DNA from: Gordonia sihwensis NBRC 108236
Lineage (GTDB): Bacteria; Actinomycetota; Actinomycetes; Mycobacteriales; Mycobacteriaceae
Assembly (NCBI RefSeq): GCF_000333035.1
Contig: NZ_BANU01000039.1
Span: forward strand, 1-51,779
Reading direction: 5' to 3'
Length of the DNA: 51,779 nucleotides
Shown: in pieces, positions 42,808 to 50,338 of the stretch
Numbering within the stretch: the stretch's first letter is position 1
How the letters are laid out: every line of letters begins with the position of its first letter
Program-made: the position numbers and the translations under genes
Notes under the pieces: model-generated
The model's input: only the letters and a program-made list of their open reading frames with translations
Told to the model about the DNA's origin: nothing
Databases searched by the model: none

Positions 42808-43929
42808 ATGGCGGATGCGATCGATCACGAAGGCAGCGCGCAGGTGGCACGACCGAGCGAATCCCGGCGCGATCCGGACTGGCTCCGCGAACGACTCGGT
42901 CACTGGTTGCGTCGGCAGGAGGGTCCCGATGCACGTGTCACGGCCGTGACGGTGCCGGAGTCGAACGGGATGTCGAGCGAGACGCTCCTCGCCGAAGCGT
43001 CGTGGGGAGGTCAGGAGCGGTCCCTGGTGATCCGCGTGGCGCCGCAAGCCGAGAGCGATCCGGTCTTCCCCTCCTACGACCTCGACGGGCAGTACCGGCT
43101 CATTGATCACGTCCGCACTCATTCCGACATTCCGCTGCCCCGGCTCTGGTGGTCGGAGACGGGATCGGCGGCGCTGGGCGCACCGTTCTTCGTGATGGAC
43201 CGCGTGGACGGACAGGTGCCGCCGGATGTCATGCCGTACAACTTCGGCTCCTGGGTCACCGAGGCCACGCCCGAACAGCGATCGTCGATGATGTGTGCGA
43301 CGGTCCGAGTCCTCGCCGAGATCCACCGCGTACCGGTGCCGGACGTGTTCATCGCGCAGCCCGCCGCCGGCGAGTCTCCGCTCGCCGCACACATCCGGCG
43401 CCTTCGCGACTTCTACCGCTGGGCCAGCGCAGGCCGGGCGGGGTCGCCACTCATCGAACGCGCCTTCGCCTGGGTCGAGCAGAACAGGCCGGAGCCGGCC
43501 GAGAACGTGCTCACCTGGGGAGACGCCCGCATCGGCAACATCATGTACCGCGATTTCGAACCGGTGGCCGTTCTCGACTGGGAGATGGCCGCCCTCGGCC
43601 CGAGGGAACTCGACATCGGGTGGATGATCTTTCTCCACCGCTTCTTTCAGGACCTCGCGGAGATGGCGGGAATCGAGGGACTGCCCGACTTCCTGCGACG
43701 CGAGGACGTCGCCGCCGAATACCGGCGGCAGACCGGACACGCACCCGCCGATCTGGACTTCTACACCACGTACGCGGCCCTGATCCACGCGGTGGTGATG
43801 TTCCGAATCCAATGTCGCGCGATCCATTTCGGTCAAGCAGCGGAACCCGCCGATCCCGACGAACTGATCATGCACCGGGCGACTCTCGAAGCGATGCTGG
43901 CCGGTACCTACTGGGAACAGGTGAAATGA
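42808..43929 (+). CDS. APH-fold phosphotransferase family protein
   Basis: 373 residues with the aminoglycoside-phosphotransferase/choline-kinase-like fold. N-lobe: SNGMSSETLLAEASWGG and LVIRVAP (ATP Lys replaced by Arg). Catalytic loop: TWGDARIGNIMYRDF, where the common HGD is WGD but the Asp and Asn are kept; the metal Asp is in VAVLDWEMAALG. Many such proteins are acyl-CoA or small-molecule kinases rather than resistance enzymes; this subgroup is often found beside acyl-CoA metabolism genes. The upstream KstR-like operator suggests a role in sterol use. Its stop overlaps the next start (ATGA). Confidence 0.82.
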   Translation: MADAIDHEGSAQVARPSESRRDPDWLRERLGHWLRRQEGPDARVTAVTVPESNGMSSETLLAEASWGGQERSLVIRVAPQAESDPVFPSYDLDGQYRLIDHVRTHSDIPLPRLWWSETGSAALGAPFFVMDRVDGQVPPDVMPYNFGSWVTEATPEQRSSMMCATVRVLAEIHRVPVPDVFIAQPAAGESPLAAHIRRLRDFYRWASAGRAGSPLIERAFAWVEQNRPEPAENVLTWGDARIGNIMYRDFEPVAVLDWEMAALGPRELDIGWMIFLHRFFQDLAEMAGIEGLPDFLRREDVAAEYRRQTGHAPADLDFYTTYAALIHAVVMFRIQCRAIHFGQAAEPADPDELIMHRATLEAMLAGTYWEQVK

Positions 43930-45053
43930 TGCTCTCGGAGATGGACGACTACCCGATTCACCAGGTCGCCGAGGTGATCCGTCACGTCGGCACCTCCGAC
44001 CGCAACTTCTACGATCGCTACTACTTCAACTGCCATCACGGCGATCCCGACGACCCGTGGCTGATCGTCGGACTCGGCGTGTATCCCAATCTCGGCGTCA
44101 CCGATTGTTTCGCCGTGGTGCGGTATCGCGACGAGCACATCGTGGTGCGAGGATCACGGGCGCTGGGCGCCAACCGCAACGACCTGCGCGTGGGCCCCTT
44201 CCTCGTCGAGGTGGTGGACGGTCTGCAGAAGCTGCACGTGCGACTCGCGCCGGGTCACGGAGACCTCTCCTTCGATCTCGTCTTCGACGCCGACTCTCCT
44301 GCTGCTCTGGAGCCGCGCCACTTTCAGCGACAGCTCGAACGCGTCACCTTCGACACCATGCGATTCGTCCAGACCGGCCGATGGACCGGATCGATGACAG
44401 TGGACGGCACTCATTTCGCGGTGGAGCCGCACACCTGGCGCGGCAACCGCGACCGGTCGTGGGGTGTGCGCCCGGTCGGCGAAGCGGAGCCGCCGGGGCG
44501 ACGCGCCGCCGAGACCGATGCCGCGTCGTTCTTCTGGATCTACTCGGTGATGCGGTTCGACGATTACGCGGTCACGGTTATCGTGCAGGAACTGCGCACC
44601 GGAGAGCGGGTCATGGGCGATGCGCGACGGATCTGGAACGATCCGGCGCGCGAGCCGGAATGGCTCGGCCGCGTGGAGCACGACGTCACGTTCGTCTCGG
44701 GCGGGCGCGAGCCGGCGTCGGCCATCCTGCGGTTCATCCGCCCCGGCGGCGAGGAGATCGTGGTGCGCTGCGCGCCACGGCTGGCGAACTTCATCGGATT
44801 CGGCACGGGCTACGGACTGGAACAGGACTGGCGGCACGGCATGTGGCAGGGCGAGGAGAAGGTGGAGTCGCTGCACCTGAAGGTCTCCGCACTCGACGCG
44901 ACCATGAAGCTATTCTGTCCTGCCGACCATCTCGCGACCTTCGAACTGTCGGAGGGGGATCGCACCGTGCGGGGCGAGGGCTTGTTCGAGTTCTCCGTCA
45001 TCGGTCCGCACGATCAGTACGGATTCACCGACTACACGGATGTGGCGCCGTAG
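43926..45053 (+). CDS. Unknown protein coupled to the phosphotransferase
   Basis: 375 residues from ATG 43926, overlapping the upstream stop by 4 bp. Beta-rich with many aromatic and charged residues and no TM or signal peptide. Two similar halves are suggested: an N-terminal segment (RNFYDRYYFNCHHGDPDDPWLIVGLGVYPN) and a C-terminal calycin-like barrel (SFFWIYSVMRFDDYAVTVIVQE; TGYGLEQDWRHGMWQGEEKVES). Such proteins occur in actinobacteria next to APH-fold kinases and are annotated only as domains of unknown function. Shared regulation by the KstR-like site hints at steroid or hydrophobic ligand handling. No function is claimed. Confidence 0.75.
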   Translation: MMLSEMDDYPIHQVAEVIRHVGTSDRNFYDRYYFNCHHGDPDDPWLIVGLGVYPNLGVTDCFAVVRYRDEHIVVRGSRALGANRNDLRVGPFLVEVVDGLQKLHVRLAPGHGDLSFDLVFDADSPAALEPRHFQRQLERVTFDTMRFVQTGRWTGSMTVDGTHFAVEPHTWRGNRDRSWGVRPVGEAEPPGRRAAETDAASFFWIYSVMRFDDYAVTVIVQELRTGERVMGDARRIWNDPAREPEWLGRVEHDVTFVSGGREPASAILRFIRPGGEEIVVRCAPRLANFIGFGTGYGLEQDWRHGMWQGEEKVESLHLKVSALDATMKLFCPADHLATFELSEGDRTVRGEGLFEFSVIGPHDQYGFTDYTDVAP

Positions 45054-45070
45054 GCGACGGCACAGACCAG

Positions 45071-45115
45071 ATCTTGTCGAGTTGTGCACCCCACGGGTAC
45101 ACAACTCGACAAGAT
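45071..45115. terminator. Perfect 16-bp hairpin between convergent genes, possibly a dispersed palindrome
   Basis: ATCTTGTCGAGTTGTG (45071-45086) pairs exactly with CACAACTCGACAAGAT (45100-45115) around 13 nt. It sits 17 bp after one stop and 2 bp from the other. Unlike the GC hairpins elsewhere in the window, it is only about half GC and longer, which suggests a repeated element. Confidence 0.65.
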
Positions 45116-45117
45116 TC

Positions 45118-45753
45118 TCAGTCCCATGCCCTGTTGAGGACTTGGGTGAACAATTCCGCCGGCTGCGCCCCGGACACCGCGTACTTGCGGTCGAAGACGT
45201 AGAACGGCACTCCGTTGACGCCGAACTCCTGCGCCTGCCGTTCGTCGGCGCGGACCAGGTCTGCGTATCGGTGCTCGTCGGAGAGAACCTCTCGCACACT
45301 CGTCTCGTCGAAACCGGCACCGACTGCGACCCGGACGAGGCGCTCGGTGTCGCCGAACAACGGCTCGCTCTCCGCGAAATTGGCCAGGTACAGCGCGTCC
45401 AGCATCGCCTCCTGCCGATCCAGTTCCTTCGCCCAGTGAAGGAGCCGGTGCATATCGAAGGAGTTGCCGTAGTCGCGCCCGTCGGTGACGTACTCCAGCC
45501 CGGCCTCCTGCGCCGCGTCGCCGAGCCGTCGCTCGCCTTCCGCGGCCTGCTCCAGGGTGCGCCCGTACTTCTCCGCCAGATGCTGCACTACGTCGCCCGA
45601 GGTTCCCGCGGGCACCGTCGGGTCCAGTTCGAACGAGCGGTGCACCACCTGCACCTGCTCGGCGTGGTCGAACTCGGCCAACGCGTCGTTGAATCGCTTC
45701 TTTCCCAGATAGCAGAAGGGACAGTTGACGTCGGTCCAGATCTCGACCTGCAT
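45118..45753 (-). CDS. DsbA-family oxidoreductase, FrnE-like
   Basis: 211 residues, thioredoxin fold with an inserted helical domain. The active site is TDVNCPFCYLGKKRF (Cys11, Cys14), cis-Pro lies in GVNGVPFYVFD, and DYGNSFDMHRLLHWAKE is typical of the FrnE/2-hydroxychromene isomerase-like group. No signal peptide, so it is cytosolic, unlike classical DsbA. FrnE proteins act as disulphide isomerases or chaperones under oxidative stress in Deinococcus; the role here is not known. Its start is 69 bp downstream of the truncated MFS gene on the same strand. Confidence 0.9.
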   Translation of the reverse strand: MQVEIWTDVNCPFCYLGKKRFNDALAEFDHAEQVQVVHRSFELDPTVPAGTSGDVVQHLAEKYGRTLEQAAEGERRLGDAAQEAGLEYVTDGRDYGNSFDMHRLLHWAKELDRQEAMLDALYLANFAESEPLFGDTERLVRVAVGAGFDETSVREVLSDEHRYADLVRADERQAQEFGVNGVPFYVFDRKYAVSGAQPAELFTQVLNRAWD

Positions 45754-45822
45754 GAGCGCGCCTCCAAGAATTGATGTCGTCTCGGTCCAACACCAGCGCC
45801 GGCGTCGATGTTCCTTCGTGCC

Positions 45823-46920
45823 TCAGGCCCGGACACCTTCGTGCCGGACAGTGGGCGCCGGCACCGAGGCTCGGCCCGGGAGCAGCAGCGCCAGCACACC
45901 GCCCGCGACCGCCAGGCCGGTGGCCCACCAGAACGAGTAGCGGAACCCGATGGTCATGGTGGCGCCGGCGGTCAGGACGACGGCGATCACCGCCGTCCCG
46001 AATGAGCCGCCGACCTGCTGGAACGACCGCGTGACGACACTGATGTCGTTGCGTTCCGAACCGTCGGCCCCCACGAAGCCCGCCGCCATCAGCGGACTCA
46101 GCAGTGTTCCCAGCCCCAGACCGCGAACGAAGAGCGCGACCATCAGCCACACCAGATTCGTCGAGGCGTCCGCGAGCGCGAACGGGACGGTGGCCACGGC
46201 GACGATGCCGCAGCCCGCAACAGCGATCCAGCGAGCCCCGATGCGATCGGTCAGTGCACCGGCGAGGGACCGAGACATCAGGGCACCCACTCCCTGCGGA
46301 ATGAGGACGAGGGCGGCCATGAGCACCGACTCGTCACGTTCGCTCTGCAGATACAACGGCAGCGCGAGCATCGCACCGAACGAGACCACGCTGAAGAAGA
46401 ACAGCCCGATCGACGACGCCGACACCGCGCGCCGGGCCAGCACCCGCACGTCGACGAGCGTGGCTCCAGTGGCATGAGCGGAGCGGAACGCGAAGACGGC
46501 CAGGAGCACGACACCGGCGAGCATCGGGAGCAGGACGTCGGTTCGCATCACACCGCGGTGGGTGTTCGAGAGACCGAGGAGCACTCCGACCAGACCGGGT
46601 GCGAGCAGGCACACGCCGATCACGTCGAGACGGGCGCGGTCGGAGTCGGGCGCACGGTCGTCCGGGATCCGGTGCGAGAGCGCCAGCGCGACCAGACAGA
46701 CCGGGACGTTCACCACGAAGAGCCACTGCCAGTCGAGCCAGTGCAGGATCACGCCGCCGATTACCGGACCCAGAATCGGGCCGAGCGCGGTCGGCAGACT
46801 CACCAGTGCCACGAGCCGGCCCATCGCGCGACCACCGCCTGCCGCCACCAGAATCGACGTCATCAGCGGGAACAACAGCCCACCGCCCTCACCGGCTCGC
46901 GCACATCCGATCACATTCAC
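45823..46920 (-). pseudogene. DHA2-type MFS drug exporter, 5'-truncated
   Basis: Resembles DHA2 (14-TM) multidrug exporters but lacks roughly the first 100 residues (about TM1-TM4). Recognisable sequence begins abruptly at GEGGGLLFPLMTSILVAAGG, equivalent to the R-x-x-Q-G-x-G-x-G segment of TM4, and continues with LGPILGPVIGG (motif C) through the remaining helices to the end. The frame is open from GTG 46920 (365 codons), but a protein starting there would miss the N-terminal bundle and the motif A loop. Upstream on the same strand is the complete hbd gene, so the 5' end was probably lost in a deletion that joined the two. Function is unlikely. Confidence 0.7.
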
Positions 46921-46969
46921 GGTAGAGCAGATGCCACCGTGGCAAGCGACGCGAGCCGGTGCGGACCTG

Positions 46970-47824
46970 TCACCGGTACTTGTAGAAGCCTTCGCCCGCC
47001 GCGATCCCCAGCTTGCCCTTGTCGATGTAGTTCTCCTTGAGCCAGGCGGCCAGCTGCTGGGCGTGCTCATCACCGTTGGCCATGATGTTGTACGGCGTGT
47101 TGAGACCGATCACGTCGTACATCTGGAACGGCCCGATCGGTGCTCCGGTTGCGATCCGCCAGGTGTTGTCGACGTCCTTGGGTTCGGCGTAGTCGCCCGC
47201 AGCCAGTTCGAGCGCCGCGTTGAGGAAGGGAACGAGCAGTGAGTTGAGCACATAGCCGGCCTTCTCCTTGTGGATGGGGATGGCCACCATGCCGATCTCG
47301 CCCGCGAACTCGACGATCGTGTCGAAGACAGTCGGCGAGGTCTGTGCGGTGCCCATCACCTCGGCGGTGTTGAACTGCCACACGCGGTTGGCGAAGTGCA
47401 ATGCCAGGAACCGGTCCGGGCGGTCGGTGGACCCCACGATGTCGCTGGGCAGCAAGGTCGACGAGTTGGTCGCGAAGATGGTCTTCTCCGGCGCCACGGC
47501 GGACAGCTTCTGATAGATGTCGCGTTTGAGGTCGAGTACCTCGGGAACGGCTTCGATCACCAGATCGGCGTCGGCGACGGCCTCTGCCAGATCCGACGAG
47601 TACGCCAGCGCAGCCAGGGCGGCCTCGGCCTTCCCGTCCGCGGCGCCCGGCACCTCGTTCTTGTAAGTCTCGACCAGTCCGGCGAACCGCTCCTTCGCCT
47701 TGGCGAGGGCGTCGTCGTCGATGTCGTAAGCGGTGACCTCGAACCCGCTGTAGGCCGACTGGAACGCGATCTGCGATCCCAGCACGCCCGTTCCCAGTAC
47801 CACTACCTTCTTGATGTCGGACAT
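46970..47824 (-). CDS. 3-hydroxyacyl-CoA dehydrogenase
   Basis: NAD-dependent oxidation of 3-hydroxyacyl-CoA in fatty-acid breakdown, or the reverse reaction in butyrate-type pathways. 284 residues. The Rossmann motif is VVVLGTGVLGSQIAFQSA, with the acidic NAD discriminator in AYDIDDDA; IFATNSSTLLPSDI and RFLALHFANRVWQFNTAEVM carry the catalytic His-Glu region. The C-terminal domain includes AGYVLNSLLVPFLNAA and PIGPFQMYDVIGL. It starts 2 bp after the TetR gene ends, so tetR-hbd is an operon with the palindrome at 48512-48529 in front. Confidence 0.92.
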   Translation of the reverse strand: MSDIKKVVVLGTGVLGSQIAFQSAYSGFEVTAYDIDDDALAKAKERFAGLVETYKNEVPGAADGKAEAALAALAYSSDLAEAVADADLVIEAVPEVLDLKRDIYQKLSAVAPEKTIFATNSSTLLPSDIVGSTDRPDRFLALHFANRVWQFNTAEVMGTAQTSPTVFDTIVEFAGEIGMVAIPIHKEKAGYVLNSLLVPFLNAALELAAGDYAEPKDVDNTWRIATGAPIGPFQMYDVIGLNTPYNIMANGDEHAQQLAAWLKENYIDKGKLGIAAGEGFYKYR

Positions 47825-47826
47825 TG

Positions 47827-48486
47827 TCAGTTCCTCTCATCGTGATCGGCTAAGAATCCATCGACGATCTGCCGGAGTTGTCTGCGCAGATCGGCGGGGT
47901 CGGAGGGGGCGTCGGACTCGGGGTCGTCGAGTGTCGCGGCGCTGCGCGCGACGTCGAGGTGGACCGCGGCGAAGACCGAGCGGCCGGCGGCGCGCACCGC
48001 GTCCGCGGATGTGACGACGCCCCGTCGGCGCGCCTCCGCGGCGAGCACGTCCGCCAGCGCCACCTCGGTCTGTCGAACCAGGCCGACGCCCTCTGCTCGA
48101 TATCGTTCGGATCGGGTTCCGAAGACCAACTCCCGCTGGTAAGCGGCCGCGTTCTCCGGCCGCACGGCGGCGCTCCGGAGTATGGGCGCGACCACCGCGA
48201 GCAGCGCGTCGACCACGTCGTCCGACTCGGCGGAACGTTCGACGCCGGACTCCAGTGATCGACGGAACTGCTCGTTGTAGACCATCAGCAGCAGTTCGAC
48301 CTTCGACGACGCGTACCGGAACAGGGTCCCGGCGGCGACGTCGGCACGTTCGGAGATCTCGCGCGTGGTGACGGCGTCGTATCCCTTCTCGGCGAACAGT
48401 TCCGTTGCCGCGCGGAAGATGCGGTCGCGCTTCTGACGCATATTGCGGTCGCGGCGCCCGCCGGCAGCCGTCTCGTTCTCGACCAC
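47827..48486 (-). CDS. TetR-family regulator of the hbd operon
   Basis: 219 residues from GTG 48486, chosen because GGGAGG lies 6 nt upstream; the frame extends to 48639, but that part overlaps the tRNA region. HTH: DRIFRAATELFAEKGYDAV, TTREISERADVAAGTLFRYA and SKVELLLMVY (about 20-70). The C-terminal domain is helical with an Arg-rich end. It is co-transcribed with the 3-hydroxyacyl-CoA dehydrogenase, so acyl-CoA sensing is a reasonable guess. Its own promoter holds an 18-bp near-palindrome. Confidence 0.88.
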   Translation of the reverse strand: MVENETAAGGRRDRNMRQKRDRIFRAATELFAEKGYDAVTTREISERADVAAGTLFRYASSKVELLLMVYNEQFRRSLESGVERSAESDDVVDALLAVVAPILRSAAVRPENAAAYQRELVFGTRSERYRAEGVGLVRQTEVALADVLAAEARRRGVVTSADAVRAAGRSVFAAVHLDVARSAATLDDPESDAPSDPADLRRQLRQIVDGFLADHDERN

Positions 48487-48511
48487 CTGCCACCTCCCGC
48501 AATCGTCGATC

Positions 48512-48529
48512 ACGCTTATTAATGAGCGT
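48512..48529. promoter_or_regulatory. 18-bp palindrome upstream of tetR-hbd
   Basis: ACGCTTATTAATGAGCGT, an inverted repeat with one mismatched pair, 26 bp before the regulator's GTG. Position and symmetry suit a TetR autoregulatory operator. Confidence 0.6.
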
Positions 48530-48631
48530 ACTCCGTTTCTGCGGCAGGCGCCATGGTTGAAGTCCGGTTCCACCGGTTCGGCGGAGACCGGCAGACACCC
48601 GGCCTCCGGCGGCCTGGCATGCTTGTCACGC

Positions 48632-48707
48632 GCCCCCATAGCCCAACGGCAGAGGCATCGGACTTAAAATCCGCTCAGTCCGGGTTCGAATCCCGGTGGG
48701 GGCACCA
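48632..48707 (+). tRNA. tRNA with anticodon UAA (nominal tRNA-Leu), CCA encoded
   Basis: 76 nt including the encoded CCA. Acceptor GCCCCCA pairs with TGGGGGC; the D arm is GCC/GGC; the anticodon loop is CTTAAAA (anticodon TAA); the T arm is CCGGG-TTCGAAT-CCCGG. The variable loop is only about 5 nt (class I), whereas leucine tRNAs normally have the long class II arm. The pair closing the anticodon stem looks like a T-C mismatch. The gene abuts the accessory region at its 3' end, a classic integration position. Confidence 0.85.
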
Positions 48708-48733
48708 ATAACACCAGGCAGACGTCAGATCGC

Positions 48734-48761
48734 TTGTCACACACCATCAGACATGTGACAA
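48734..48761. promoter_or_regulatory. Inverted repeat just downstream of the tRNA
   Basis: TTGTCACA (48734-48741) and TGTGACAA (48754-48761) are perfect 8-bp arms 12 bp apart, between the tRNA and the first accessory gene. Could be an operator or an integrase/excisionase site. Confidence 0.45.
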
Positions 48762-48841
48762 ATCGTGTGCCAGGGACGTGTCCACGTACGCGCTTCTGAG
48801 TCCTTCCACGCCAACCAGGGCACAACGGAAGGAACCACGAC

Positions 48842-49165
48842 ATGACCACCGCTGACCGCGACACCCAGCACGCCAACATCGCCGCCATCCACGCCGCAGC
48901 AACCAAACTCGAACTCACGCCCGCCATCAACGCGGAGGATGACGGCTACGTCTGCGCTACCTGGTCCAAACGCATGGTGCGCCTCGGCCTACCGACCGGC
49001 GATATCCATGTGATCACGTTCTTTTCCCCCGGCTCGACCCAGCCGCAGCATGAAGTCATCCTGTTCGACTTCGAAGCCAATCTGACTGTCGAGTCGATGC
49101 CCGCCGTCCTCGTCGCGCTGGAAGAGGCCCAGTCGCTTCTTGGGCGGGTGGCCGAAGCGTTGTAA
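48842..49165 (+). CDS. Small cytosolic protein of unknown function
   Basis: 107 residues from ATG 48842, behind GGAAGG. No signal peptide or TM helix. An N-terminal helix (TQHANIAAIHAAATKLELT) is followed by a beta region (DGYVCATWSKRMVRLGLP; IHVITFFSPG; EVILFDFEA) and a C-terminal helix (PAVLVALEEAQSLLGRVAEAL). It has its own terminator, so it is separate from the next operon. I do not recognise a family. Confidence 0.65.
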   Translation: MTTADRDTQHANIAAIHAAATKLELTPAINAEDDGYVCATWSKRMVRLGLPTGDIHVITFFSPGSTQPQHEVILFDFEANLTVESMPAVLVALEEAQSLLGRVAEAL

Positions 49166-49176
49166 GTACCACCGAG

Positions 49177-49216
49177 GCCCCCGGCAGCCAACCTCATCGC
49201 GCAGTCGGGGGCTTTT
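49177..49216 (+). terminator. Intrinsic terminator after the gene at 48842
   Basis: GCCCCCG (49177-49183) pairs with CGGGGGC (49206-49212), followed by TTTT. It lies 11 bp after the stop. Confidence 0.7.
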
Positions 49217-49283
49217 CGTGTCCCGCAGAACACAAAATGGGCAAAACGCAGCATCTCTCCAAATCGGATCAGAAGATGTTGCA

Positions 49284-49730
49284 GTGATACTCAGCGACGA
49301 ATCCCCCACAGTCCTGCCCAAGACGCCACCCGCCTCACACGCCAACGCGATCCTCACTGCGCTAGCTGGCATCGGCAACGCCATCGCATCTGTGCGCAAA
49401 GTTGATGTACAGCAACACGAGCTCATCGTCGCCGCGACGCCAGCCGGGCTGGTCCATGCGATTCTCAACTACGACGACGAAGCTGGGTGGAACAACGTCG
49501 AAAGAGTCACCCTCACGATAGAAGTCTGCGTGCTGTATCCATGGCGGCGGGTTCGTGCTATTCGCGTTGCAGACGTCCAGGTCAGGCGGCCTTCCGACTG
49601 GGATGATCCGAAGCGATACTTCACTCTTGCCTACGGCATCGACGTCGAGGGTGCAGAGTCCATCACACTTCCGTCCGGCGACGAAAGCGACACACTCGTT
49701 GCGGCAATTCGGGACTACCTGCCGCGATGA
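49284..49730 (+). CDS. Unknown protein, first gene of the Ntn-hydrolase-like operon
   Basis: About 148 residues from GTG 49284; the frame is open upstream to 49140 but that part crosses a terminator. No signal peptide or TM. It has a helical segment (ANAILTALAGIGNAIASVRK), then alternating strands (QHELIVAATPAGLVHAILNY; RVTLTIEVCVLYPW; RVADVQVRRPSDW; YFTLAYGIDVEGA) and a C-terminal helix. The stop overlaps the next ATG (ATGA), so it is coupled to the proteasome-like protein and could be a partner, substrate or inhibitor; that is inference. No family recognised. Confidence 0.6.
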   Translation: MILSDESPTVLPKTPPASHANAILTALAGIGNAIASVRKVDVQQHELIVAATPAGLVHAILNYDDEAGWNNVERVTLTIEVCVLYPWRRVRAIRVADVQVRRPSDWDDPKRYFTLAYGIDVEGAESITLPSGDESDTLVAAIRDYLPR

Positions 49731-50338
49731 CACTCATCATGAGGTCCCTCGAACCAGGGCGGATCACCGTAATCACCGACACGCTTGCCAAAGGCGTCGG
49801 CAGGACGCCAGACGAATACCACCGCAAGATTGTCACCGATCGGACCCGGACGCACCTCTTCACCGGCAGTGGTGATGGACGAACCCTCGCCGCCTGGCTT
49901 GACCACATGGCAGGCCAGACGTGCTTCACACCCCAAGCCGCCGTGGACACGAGCGTCACGGTTCTGCGTAGTCTTTGGGACCTTGCAGACCACGTTCCCG
50001 GCGATCACGTGCGCGCCCGCGTGTTCGGCTTCAGTGGCACCGTGCCCGCCGAAGGCTTCGCCCCATGCCCATTCGGCTACCTACTCGAATCCGCCTCAGG
50101 CTTTAGCCCTCAAGCAATGGACCAACGATTCGGCCAGATCGCGATGAACTTCTGTCCAGATGAGGACGAGCTACGCACGGCGCCGAGCACAGACGTCGGC
50201 GATCCGAATCAGTGCTTCAAACTCGCCCAGTGGGCCAAACCTGTGAGCGATCGGCACAACAACCCAGTCGGAGGCGACGTGTGGCTGACGACGTTGACCC
50301 GCAGCGGGGTCGATGACCGGATGATAGGCAGCCTGTGA
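49727..50338 (+). CDS. Proteasome/HslV-like Ntn-hydrolase, small accessory-region form
   Basis: 203 residues beginning Met-Thr. If Met is removed, the mature chain has Thr1, Gly10, Asp17 (ITVITDT) and Lys33 (EYHRKIV), the spacing of the catalytic Thr1-Asp17-Lys33 set of HslV and proteasome beta subunits. A turn HLFTGSGDGRTLAAW matches the glycine-rich GxxGGxxDAxTL region of HslV, and VGGDVWLTTLTRSGV near the C-terminus matches the GG-x-V-x-x-x-x-I-T-x-x-G end of the fold. Between them is VFGFSGTVPAEGFAPCPFGYLLES. No propeptide. Neighbours are coupled on both sides. No ClpY/HslU-type ATPase is visible. Peptidase activity is inferred. Confidence 0.65.
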   Translation: MTLIMRSLEPGRITVITDTLAKGVGRTPDEYHRKIVTDRTRTHLFTGSGDGRTLAAWLDHMAGQTCFTPQAAVDTSVTVLRSLWDLADHVPGDHVRARVFGFSGTVPAEGFAPCPFGYLLESASGFSPQAMDQRFGQIAMNFCPDEDELRTAPSTDVGDPNQCFKLAQWAKPVSDRHNNPVGGDVWLTTLTRSGVDDRMIGSL

